6,677 nt of DNA from an uncultured Kineosporia sp. Its GTDB lineage: Bacteria; Actinomycetota; Actinomycetes; Actinomycetales; Kineosporiaceae. Position numbers and translations under genes: made by a program. The stretch lies in NCBI GenBank assembly GCA_937859855.1, contig CALMAR010000232.1, forward strand, positions 1 to 6,677, given 5' to 3'. Below, piece after piece: positions 1 through 5,188 of this stretch. Below the pieces are notes generated by a model. The model did not search any database and had not been told where the DNA came from. It saw nothing but the letters and a program-made list of their open reading frames with translations. Every line of letters starts with the position of its first letter. Positions within the stretch are counted from its first letter, which is position 1.

Positions 1-134
1 TCGTCCTCGCCGTGCAGTACCAGCGTCGGCACGTCGATCGCCTTGAGGTCGTCGGTGAAGTCGGTCTCGGAGAAGGCCTTGATGCCGAGCGTGTGGGCGA
101 GCGCCGAGCCCATCATGCCCTGCCGCCACCAGTT
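1..134 (-). pseudogene. Haloperoxidase-type alpha/beta hydrolase, internal fragment
   Basis: Read on the minus strand in the frame whose first codon is 134-132, this stretch encodes 44 codons beginning NWWRQGMMG and containing IKAFSETDFTDDLK and IDVPTLVLHGED, with no stop before the window edge. These blocks are characteristic of the middle-to-C-terminal part of cofactor-free (non-haem) chloro/bromoperoxidases and related esterases, alpha/beta hydrolases in which the VPTLVLHGEDD strand carries the catalytic Asp region. The first half of such a protein, with the nucleophile Ser, should lie upstream of 134 but is absent: family similarity stops at the Asn-Trp-Trp, and the DNA upstream codes in another frame for an ArsR-type regulator. 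The gene is therefore 5'-truncated here. Its 3' end lies beyond position 1. I am confident of the family and fairly confident that it is broken. Confidence 0.72.
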
Positions 135-366
135 CCCCCGGCCGGCGCCGCCCGTTTCCCCCTTCGGCCTCGGTGACGAAACCGTGACGCGCCAGAACCC
201 GGAAGTGCCAGGAGACGTTGCCCGGCAATTCGTCCAGCAGCGCGCCCGCCTGCGTGGCCGTCAACGCACCATCACGGCCTAACAGCTCCAGCAACTGCAG
301 CCGCACAGGATGAGCCAGGGCGCGCATGGCAGCCGGATCGCCGGTCAGATCATGCATCCACTCCAT
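1..366 (-). CDS. ArsR-type winged-helix regulator, 5' part fused out of frame to haloperoxidase DNA
   Basis: The frame starts at ATG 366-364 and stays open for 122 codons to the window edge. Residues 17-29 (ALAHPVRLQLLEL) are the hallmark first helix of ArsR-family DNA-binding domains. Residues 36-62 form the helix-turn-helix with TATQAGALLDELPG followed by VSWHFRVLARHGF, the recognition-helix pattern (S/H-x-L/F-x-x-L). Residues 63-76 (FVTEAEGGNGRRRP) are the wing. Related proteins continue after the wing with RPW and about 100 more residues. Here, from about residue 77, the peptide becomes an Arg/His/Gly-rich out-of-frame reading of the haloperoxidase fragment. The DNA-binding half may still be made, but the C-terminal part is lost. 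ATG 366 is chosen because it sits 7 nt after a possible -10 box, which would give a leaderless message. ATG 357-355, preceded by GGAG, is an alternative. No metal-binding Cys motif (CVC) is seen. Confidence 0.66.
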   Translation of the reverse strand, partial: MEWMHDLTGDPAAMRALAHPVRLQLLELLGRDGALTATQAGALLDELPGNVSWHFRVLARHGFVTEAEGGNGRRRPGELVAAGHDGLGARPHARHQGLLRDRLHRRPQGDRRADAGTARRGR

Positions 367-369
367 GTC

Positions 370-398
370 ACAAGACTTCTTGTCACAAGACTTCTTGT
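370..398. promoter_or_regulatory. Tandem operator palindromes upstream of the ArsR-type gene
   Basis: The 14-bp palindrome with arms ACAAGA and TCTTGT around CT occurs at 370-383 and again at 385-398. The two lie in a perfect 15-bp direct repeat (368-382 and 383-397), so the centres are 15 bp apart. They end a few bases before the ATG of the regulator and cover its putative promoter. ArsR-family dimers bind such inverted repeats and usually repress their own gene, so an autoregulatory operator is the natural reading. That binding is inferred; the repeat itself is certain. Confidence 0.68.
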
Positions 399-401
399 CA
401 A
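373..401 (-). promoter_or_regulatory. Putative promoter of the ArsR-type gene, leaderless
   Basis: On the minus strand a perfect -35 hexamer TTGACA (401-396) is followed after 17 bp by AAGTCT (378-373), a weak -10 that keeps the A at position 2 and the final T. Transcription would start at about 366, on the A of the ATG, giving a leaderless message, which is common in actinobacteria. Both hexamers lie inside the tandem palindromes, so a bound dimer would block RNA polymerase. Confidence 0.42.
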
Positions 402-554
402 ACAGTAGGCCGCCTTCTGGATGGCCGGCCTGCTGCCGGCTTTCGAGCGCCAACAGGGATGGCCCGGATCGCCCCACCGGCGTTTGTTCGCCAGCAACCG
501 CCCGTGCCGGTGCTGTCACGGCCTGACCGGCCAGGATGCTGCACCGCGTCAACC

Positions 555-573
555 GTCGGCAGGTGCTGCCGAC
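555..573. repeat. Perfect 8-bp stem hairpin, 3-nt loop
   Basis: GTCGGCAG (555-562) and CTGCCGAC (566-573) are exact reverse complements around GTG. This is the strongest short stem in the interval. Neither strand carries a T-tract after it, so it is not a canonical intrinsic terminator. It could be a residual element end, a processing site or chance in GC-rich DNA. Confidence 0.5.
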
Positions 574-678
574 AGCTGGGCCCCGTCAGATACGGCGTGC
601 CGCCTGATAAGGCCTCTGAGCTGCGAACTTGTCGGAGCCGCTGTGGGATCAAACTCACGACTTATTCGATACGAGGGA

Positions 679-696
679 CCCGGCTGCACTGCCGGG
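679..696 (-). terminator. Possible transcription terminator after the CocE-type gene
   Basis: An inverted repeat with arms CCCGGC (691-696 and 679-684 read on the minus strand) and a 6-nt loop starts 7 nt after the TGA of the hydrolase gene. Its position right behind the stop suits termination. It lacks a U-run, as many proposed actinobacterial terminators do, and the stem is only 6 bp, so the call is tentative. Confidence 0.33.
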
Positions 697-702
697 CAGA
701 GT

Positions 703-2340
703 TCACGCTTCCGGAACCACCGGAGCCAGCCAATGGCTGGGATGACTCGGGCCGGTATGGATCGTGACCTGACCGGCGATTCGCCCAGGATCACGATCAT
801 CGGGGTCGTTGTGGCGGAACCTTGTTGGCTCATCGTCATCGCAGGCGCGGACGGTGAGCCGGATCCGGTGACCAGCCTCGAAGACCATGCTCGTCGGCAT
901 CACCTCGACGTCGACAGCGGTGGGCACCCCTGGCTCGAGGTCCTCGCGCGATTGGTGCGTGTGCACAGGTCGCCAGGGCGTGGACGCCGCAGGGTCGACA
1001 GCGCGGTGGGAGGCGCGAAGCCAGCCCTTGGTGACGGGACCGCCGAGTCCGGACGCGTCCTCGAACGTGGCAGCCGTGCCGTCAGGCAGGACGTTGTCGA
1101 GGGTGACGAACAGGTCCGCATCGGGGGCGGTGCTACTGACCCACAGCCGCAAGCAGGAAGGGCCAGTAATCTCCAGGGCCTCCCGCAGCGGCTCGGTCTC
1201 GAAAACGACCGATCCGGTAAGCCCGTCGTAGCGGTGCTCCTGATCCGTCGTCGCCGGGTCGGTGCTCAGCAGGCCGCCCGACTCACCGCTGCCGAGATTG
1301 AAAGCTGTCCACTCGCTGCGGGCGATCGGCCACTCATGCTCGTACCGCCATGAGCCGCCCGTGCTATTGCGTATGAACAGCTTGACTGGGGGCTCCTTGT
1401 CCCATCCGTTGTCGAGTCCACGGCAGAAATGATCCAGGAAGCGCTTCTGGAAAGCCCGAGATTCGGTCGAATAGAACGGCGCAAAGTGATTCCCCGAGTG
1501 CACCTCGAGCCACTTGCGGTCACTCCCGGCGGCGAGGAATCCTTCAATGTTTCCCCGAAGGTGCAGGGCAAAACCTCCCCAGTTGCCGGCCGAGAGCATA
1601 GGCACCTCGATAGCGCCCAGGTTTGCCTGCCGTTCCCGGTAGAACTCGTCCAGCATCGGGTGTTGACGCAACTGCGCAGGAAAATCGGCGTTTTCCGGCA
1701 TCGCGCGGGCGGGGTCGCTCGTGCCGAGCCCGTACTGATTCCCTGTGATCTGTCGTGGCCACCAGGCGTCGGTGAACGCATTGCTCAGGATTCCGCCGTG
1801 GTAGGCCCACTCGCGGTAGAGGTCGACCATTCCCTCCCAGGGAACGATGGCAGCTAGCCCGGTGGGTTGCAGCGCTGCCACATGCCACATGTTCATGGCG
1901 TAGTAAGAAATCCCCATGAGGGCGACGCGGCCGTTCGACCACGCAGCCGAGGCCGCCCAGGCGATGCAGTCGAAGAGATCGTCATACTCTTGGGGATCCT
2001 GCAGAGCCATCCGGCCGGGGGATGCGCCGGTCCCGCGCTGGTCGACCCGAACCACGACATAACCCGCCGGAACCCACCATTCCGGGTTTACTGTCTCCCA
2101 GTTCATGAGCGGTCCGCGCTCTTCGATCGTTGCGTAGGCCGCCGAATTGAAGTCTTCGAAGTGGATGTCCTTGCCGTATGGACCCATGGTAAGAATCACG
2201 GGAGCCGGCACGTCGTCGAAAGCGCGAAAGATGTCTGCTCGCAGCTCGACCCCGTCACGCATAGGCACTGTGACATCACGAGTGTGCGAGAAGGGCAGAG
2301 TGCCCTCTGCGGCGGCGGGGTCTACCGATTCGTTGCTCAC
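703..2340 (-). CDS. CocE/NonD-family serine hydrolase (X-Pro dipeptidyl-peptidase S15 type)
   Basis: This is a 545-residue protein that should hydrolyse an ester or amide bond; the substrate cannot be read from the sequence. Numbering is from GTG 2340. The order is: N-terminal strand VTVPMRDGVELRADIF (23-38); GPYGKD (53-58), whose Tyr matches the oxyanion-hole Tyr of cocaine esterase; VVVRVDQRGTGAS (95-107); nucleophile elbow GISYY with Ser145; a helical cap at about 155-240; VPMLSAGNWGGF (246-257); LEVHSGNHF (278-286) with the candidate catalytic His281 or His285; and a C-terminal jelly-roll domain from about 375 with ITGPSCLRLWVSS, APDADLF and VFEAGHRIRL. Gly255 stands where CocE has its triad Asp. 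No signal peptide is seen, so it is probably cytoplasmic. The start could instead be GTG 2427 (574 aa), but that 29-residue extension looks non-coding and has no ribosome site. The gene follows the importer operon on the same strand after a 336-bp gap. Confidence 0.9.
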   Translation of the reverse strand: MSNESVDPAAAEGTLPFSHTRDVTVPMRDGVELRADIFRAFDDVPAPVILTMGPYGKDIHFEDFNSAAYATIEERGPLMNWETVNPEWWVPAGYVVVRVDQRGTGASPGRMALQDPQEYDDLFDCIAWAASAAWSNGRVALMGISYYAMNMWHVAALQPTGLAAIVPWEGMVDLYREWAYHGGILSNAFTDAWWPRQITGNQYGLGTSDPARAMPENADFPAQLRQHPMLDEFYRERQANLGAIEVPMLSAGNWGGFALHLRGNIEGFLAAGSDRKWLEVHSGNHFAPFYSTESRAFQKRFLDHFCRGLDNGWDKEPPVKLFIRNSTGGSWRYEHEWPIARSEWTAFNLGSGESGGLLSTDPATTDQEHRYDGLTGSVVFETEPLREALEITGPSCLRLWVSSTAPDADLFVTLDNVLPDGTAATFEDASGLGGPVTKGWLRASHRAVDPAASTPWRPVHTHQSREDLEPGVPTAVDVEVMPTSMVFEAGHRIRLTVRACDDDEPTRFRHNDPDDRDPGRIAGQVTIHTGPSHPSHWLAPVVPEA

Positions 2341-2346
2341 GACGCC

Positions 2347-2375
2347 ATCATGCCACCTACTGCGGTGGTCATCAA
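2347..2375 (-). promoter_or_regulatory. Putative leaderless promoter of the CocE-type gene
   Basis: TTGATG (2375-2370) and CATGAT (2352-2347) are 17 bp apart on the minus strand, each matching 4 of 6 consensus positions. The GTG at 2340 lies 7 nt past the -10, where transcription would start, so the message would be leaderless. The spacer holds an inverted repeat with 5-bp arms (CCACC 2353-2357, GGTGG 2364-2368). It also holds ACCTACTG (2355-2362), an 8-mer also found in the importer promoter. A purine-rich AGGTGG 12 nt before the GTG is too distant to be a convincing ribosome site. Confidence 0.35.
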
Positions 2376-2430
2376 CGCGGGCAATGCGCGGAAGCTTCTG
2401 CCACACAACGCCGCCGAGCCCACTCACCTG

Positions 2431-2454
2431 TTGACTGTTGGGTTGACTGTTGGG
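2431..2454. repeat. Perfect 12-bp tandem duplication
   Basis: TTGACTGTTGGG occurs at 2431-2442 and again, without a gap or mismatch, at 2443-2454. A partial third copy (CTGTTG-like) touches its left edge. It lies in the hydrolase leader region, about 90-115 bp upstream of GTG 2340. It could be a two-site operator or simple slippage. Each copy also contains a TTGACT resembling a -35 box on the plus strand, but no plus-strand gene follows. Confidence 0.7.
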
Positions 2455-2649
2455 GAGCGACAGACTTCGCTGCCCTCATCCCGTTGCCCGGGCGACTCTG
2501 TAGGTAGGCCACGACGGAACGGCGCCTCTGGAAGAGCTGAGAACAAATCGCGGGCCTTGATTGCGCTCTGGGACAACCATGGGCATCGAGGGTTCTGCAA
2601 CGGGCGGGTCGATGGCGAGACATCGCCTTGGCGCTGTGGAGCACCACCG

Positions 2650-2674
2650 GCCTCCGCACCGGCACCCGGAGGGC
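2650..2674 (-). terminator. Possible hairpin terminator after the ATPase gene
   Basis: CCTCCG (2651-2656) pairs with CGGAGG (2667-2672), and an extra G-C pair (2650 with 2674) forms across a bulge. The structure begins 3 nt after the TAG of the ATPase gene on the minus strand. No T-run follows. Placement at the end of the importer operon is the main support. Confidence 0.3.
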
Positions 2675-2676
2675 GA

Positions 2677-3471
2677 CTATGCCGCAGGTACGTCGGGCGA
2701 CACGATGAGGTCAAAGACGGTGCGCCGGTGATGCTGGAAGCGCTCGTCGGCCTTGGTCTCGAGCTCGTCGCGTGGCCGTGGCAGGTCGACGACGACTTCT
2801 GTGAGGACCCTGCTGGGCCGTGGGCTGAGAACGATGACCCGATCAGCAAGGAAGATGGCCTCATCGATGTCATGCGTGATGAGAAGCGTCGTGAGTCCGA
2901 GTTCGGCACTGATCTGCGCGGTCATCAGTTCCAGCTTTATGCGGGTCTGGGCATCGACAGATGCAAACGGCTCGTCCATGAGCAGCATCCGAGGATGGAT
3001 CGCGAGGGCGCGCGCGATCGCCACTCGCTGCTGCATGCCTCCTGAGAGTTGCCAAGGGTAGTGGCCCGCGACATCCGACATGCCGACTCGTTCCAACGAT
3101 TGTTCCACGCGCTCGGCGCGTTCGCGTCGGGCAATGTTACCCAGCCCGAACTCGACATTGCGATGCACCGACATCCACGGGAAAAGGCTGCGGTTGTATT
3201 CCTGGAAGACGACCCCGCAGCCGTCAGGGACGGAGCGGACTGGGCGCCCATCGAAGACCACCGTTCCACGATCGGGTTTGAGCAAGCCGGCGACCGCGCG
3301 GAGGAGCGTCGTCTTTCCGCAGCCTGACGGGCCGACAATCGCGACGAACTCACCTTTGGTGACAGCGAAGCCCACTGAACCGATCGCATCGGTGCGGCCG
3401 CCTTGTTCGCTGGCGAAAGACTTGCCGAGCTCCTTGACCTCGAGGAGCGCGTGGTCGTCGGTAATTGTCAC
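2677..3471 (-). CDS. ABC importer ATPase, NitT/TauT/Ssu type
   Basis: This 264-residue nucleotide-binding subunit powers the importer formed with the two permeases at the inner face of the membrane. All ABC motifs are intact: Walker A GPSGCGKTT (47-55), Q-loop Gln90 in VVFQEYNRSLFPW (87-99), signature LSGGMQQR (142-149), Walker B LLMDEP (163-168), D-loop ASVD (170-173) and H-loop His200 in LLITHDIDEA. The EYNRSLFPWMSV stretch after the Q-loop is typical of SsuB/TauB-like ATPases, and the length is the usual one for that family. The start is GTG 3471-3469, which overlaps the TGA of the preceding permease as GTGA. AAAGG lies about 9 nt upstream. An in-frame open stretch extends further back to 4209, but it is only a shadow of the permease gene. 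The exact substrate, and therefore a gene name, cannot be assigned. Confidence 0.94.
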   Translation of the reverse strand: MTITDDHALLEVKELGKSFASEQGGRTDAIGSVGFAVTKGEFVAIVGPSGCGKTTLLRAVAGLLKPDRGTVVFDGRPVRSVPDGCGVVFQEYNRSLFPWMSVHRNVEFGLGNIARRERAERVEQSLERVGMSDVAGHYPWQLSGGMQQRVAIARALAIHPRMLLMDEPFASVDAQTRIKLELMTAQISAELGLTTLLITHDIDEAIFLADRVIVLSPRPSRVLTEVVVDLPRPRDELETKADERFQHHRRTVFDLIVSPDVPAA

Positions 3472-4283
3472 GGGGTGCGGCCTTTCATTCCGTCGAACCA
3501 GACCAGCGCGCGTTTCTCGATGGAGGCGAACAACGCGGTGAGGAGGAGACCGATGAGGCCGAGCAAGAGCACCCCGGCGTACATTGATGTCAGCGCATAG
3601 AGCCGTTGCGACTGCAAGATCAGGTAACCCAGACCCGATGATGCTCCGAACATCTCGCTGATCACCATGAGGATCAGGGAGAGCGCCAACCCGATGCGCA
3701 GGCCCGTCATGATCGCTGGCAGCGCGGCGGGAATGGCAGCGCGGCGTAGCACTTCCACCGAGGAGCCCGACGTGAAAACGCGGGCGCTTTCGATGTAGCC
3801 GGGTTCGACTCGGCGGAGGCCGTCCGCGGTGTTGAGCAGGACCGGCCAGAACGCGCCGACACCGATGATAGCTACCTTGACCGGGTTCGTGGAGCCGTAG
3901 AGCGCGACGACCAATGGCACGAGTGCAGGCACGGGCATGGCACGGCAGAACTCCAGAGCCGGGGTCGTCCAAGGGGCGAGCCCACGCCACCACCCCAGTC
4001 CGATACCGATGACACCACCGAGCACAGACCCCAGACAGAAACCCATGAGGGCGCGCCCGACTGACGGAAGGATGTCCGTTGTCAAGGCGTCCGAGTTCAG
4101 GATCTCCCACGTCTCCCGAAGAATGTCCGACAGCGGCGGAAAGAGTCCGGTCGTGTCCTGCCGGCCGAGGATCTCCCACACCACAGCCAACACGATGAGG
4201 AACGACCACCCCGCAACCTGCTGGCCGACCGAGCGAGACCGACGTCGTCTGGCGCCGAGCGCTGCGACCGCCCCGATGCTCAT
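3468..4283 (-). CDS. ABC importer permease, NitT/TauT/Ssu (BPD_transp_1) type, second copy
   Basis: This 271-residue integral membrane subunit has an Arg-rich cytoplasmic N-terminus (RRRRSR at 12-17). About six hydrophobic segments follow, near 24-40, 79-98, 116-131, 136-151, 190-209 and 232-254. The EAA-type coupling loop that docks on the ATPase reads ESARVFTSGSS...RRAAIPAALPAI across 165-191 with Gly173. The block RAMPVPALVPL (114-124) is typical of SsuC/TauC-like permeases. The start ATG 4283-4281 overlaps the TGA of the previous permease as ATGA, and GGAGG sits 7 nt upstream, so the start is well supported. An upstream extension to 4394 is a shadow of the other permease. It differs clearly from its neighbour, so the two probably form a heterodimer. 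Confidence 0.92.
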   Translation of the reverse strand: MSIGAVAALGARRRRSRSVGQQVAGWSFLIVLAVVWEILGRQDTTGLFPPLSDILRETWEILNSDALTTDILPSVGRALMGFCLGSVLGGVIGIGLGWWRGLAPWTTPALEFCRAMPVPALVPLVVALYGSTNPVKVAIIGVGAFWPVLLNTADGLRRVEPGYIESARVFTSGSSVEVLRRAAIPAALPAIMTGLRIGLALSLILMVISEMFGASSGLGYLILQSQRLYALTSMYAGVLLLGLIGLLLTALFASIEKRALVWFDGMKGRTP

Positions 4284-5188
4284 CTCAGCGCCTCCGTCGA
4301 TTGCTCCTGCCAGGACGCAAAGCGGCGTTCGGTTAGGGCGAGCACCGTGTTGACCACAACACCGAATGCGCCTGCTACGACAACGCAGGCCCATGCAACG
4401 TCGTCGCGGCCGGCCTGCTGACTCTGTACCAGCAGGGTCCCGAGCCCTGCGCTACCAGAGATCAACTCGGCCGCCACCGCCACCACCACCCCCAGCCCTG
4501 CTCCGACGCGGAGTGACGTGACGATCACAGGAATACTGGCCGGCAGGACCACGCGATAGATCATGGCCGCACGGCTCAGGCCGAAGGTACGGGCAGTCTC
4601 CAGCTGGAGGGGGTCGACCGCGCGCACCGCGCTTCGCGTACCGATCAGGATCGGCCATATGCAGGCCACCGAGACCAGAAACACCTGCATCCCGAGTTCG
4701 ATGCCGAACACGACGATCGCCAGCGGGACGAGAGCCACTGCGGGGATCGGACGCAGGAACTCGACGGTGCGCTGGGTCGTGGCATCCGCCCATCGAGACC
4801 CTCCGACTGTCAGGCCCAGGGGCACACCGATCAAGGCTGCGGCCAGCACACCGAGGAACCATGCAAGAGCGGTGTTCCACAGTGCGGCTCCGAGATCACC
4901 GGCTCGGGCAGAGTCGAGCATCGCGGCCCCGATGTCGGCAGTGCTCGGCACGGATCCGCCGGGGACTGCGCCCGTCGCGCGCAGGCCCTCGAAAACGGCG
5001 ACTAGCACCACCAGCCCAGCGGCACCTTTGGCGAATCTCGAGGCAAGGAGGACGACGCGTGCAGCGCGGCGCCGTCTGCGCTGGCCCGCCGCTGGGAGCC
5101 CGACCGCCTGCGAAACCGCTTGCCGCTGGAAGTCCTGAGACGACGTGGGGCCGTGTGCCACCTCGGCGTCAGTCGGTATCAAGTGCAT
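4280..5188 (-). CDS. ABC importer permease, NitT/TauT/Ssu (BPD_transp_1) type, first copy
   Basis: This is an integral membrane subunit of 302 residues if started at ATG 5188. A polar N-terminus with RRRRRAAR (37-44) precedes hydrophobic segments near 56-70, 106-128, 148-163, 168-184, 219-241 and 265-286. The ATPase-coupling EAA loop reads LETARTFGLSRAAMIYRVVL (196-215) with the conserved Gly203, and FLRPIPAVALVPL (144-156) is the family block. The start is uncertain: ATG 5188 overlaps the end of the binding-protein gene by 20 bp, while GTG 5161 begins 8 bp after that stop and gives 293 residues. Neither has a strong ribosome site, and both leave the membrane part unchanged. The 3' end overlaps the next permease by 4 bp. 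It is moderately similar to that permease in layout but not a recent duplicate. Confidence 0.9.
   Translation of the reverse strand: MHLIPTDAEVAHGPTSSQDFQRQAVSQAVGLPAAGQRRRRRAARVVLLASRFAKGAAGLVVLVAVFEGLRATGAVPGGSVPSTADIGAAMLDSARAGDLGAALWNTALAWFLGVLAAALIGVPLGLTVGGSRWADATTQRTVEFLRPIPAVALVPLAIVVFGIELGMQVFLVSVACIWPILIGTRSAVRAVDPLQLETARTFGLSRAAMIYRVVLPASIPVIVTSLRVGAGLGVVVAVAAELISGSAGLGTLLVQSQQAGRDDVAWACVVVAGAFGVVVNTVLALTERRFASWQEQSTEALR

Larger units (their letters stand above)
402..702. other. Gene-free interval between the hydrolase gene and the ArsR-type gene
   Basis: No frame in these 301 bp gives a protein I recognise. The open frames that cross it on both strands are Arg/Pro/Ser/Gly-rich, and most are antisense shadows extending out of the hydrolase gene. 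It contains several GC-rich hairpins (424-440, 555-573 and 679-696) and a somewhat less GC-rich stretch at about 605-675. The length and hairpins would fit a decayed gene or mobile-element end, but I see no transposase similarity, terminal repeats or target duplication to support that. Confidence 0.5.
2341..2676. other. Intergenic region between the ATPase and CocE-type genes
   Basis: This 336-bp stretch has no frame that resembles a protein. From the ATPase side it holds a possible hairpin terminator (2650-2674), a GTAGGT element (2500-2505), the palindrome GCCCGGGC (2486-2493), a 12-bp tandem duplication (2431-2454) and the putative hydrolase promoter (2347-2375). Its length, against overlapping genes upstream, suggests that the hydrolase gene is a separate transcription unit. 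Confidence 0.55.

Noticed and set aside
43..282. Plus-strand open frame of 79 codons
   Set aside because: It is antisense to both halves of the ArsR/haloperoxidase chimera, whose minus-strand readings match known families.
368..397. Tandem repeat considered as the start of a CRISPR array
   Set aside because: There are only two 15-bp units with no spacer between them, each palindromic and located at a promoter. No cas gene is present.
402..702. Possible insertion-sequence remnant
   Set aside because: Hairpins and odd composition suggested it, but I found no transposase similarity, matching terminal inverted repeats or target-site duplication.
421..1353. Plus-strand open frame of 310 codons
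   Set aside because: Mostly antisense to the jelly-roll domain of the hydrolase, with no recognisable domain and no ribosome site. The part in 421-702 is equally featureless.
2431..2454. 12-bp duplication considered as an iteron of a replication origin
   Set aside because: Only two copies, no AT-rich stretch, no DnaA boxes and no replication gene nearby.
2372..2665. Minus-strand open frame of 97 codons in the gap before the hydrolase
   Set aside because: Basic, low-complexity composition without motif, and it overlaps the hydrolase's 5' region in another frame.
1867..3045. Long plus-strand open frame of 392 codons spanning the hydrolase start, the intergenic region and the ATPase end
   Set aside because: It runs antisense through two well-supported genes, has no family motif and shows the Arg/Gly/Pro/His-rich make-up of a GC-rich shadow frame.
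4563..5138. Plus-strand open frame of 191 codons
   Set aside because: Antisense to the first permease. Its residues are Arg/Ala/Ser/Thr-rich without any motif, whereas the minus strand carries a clear EAA loop.
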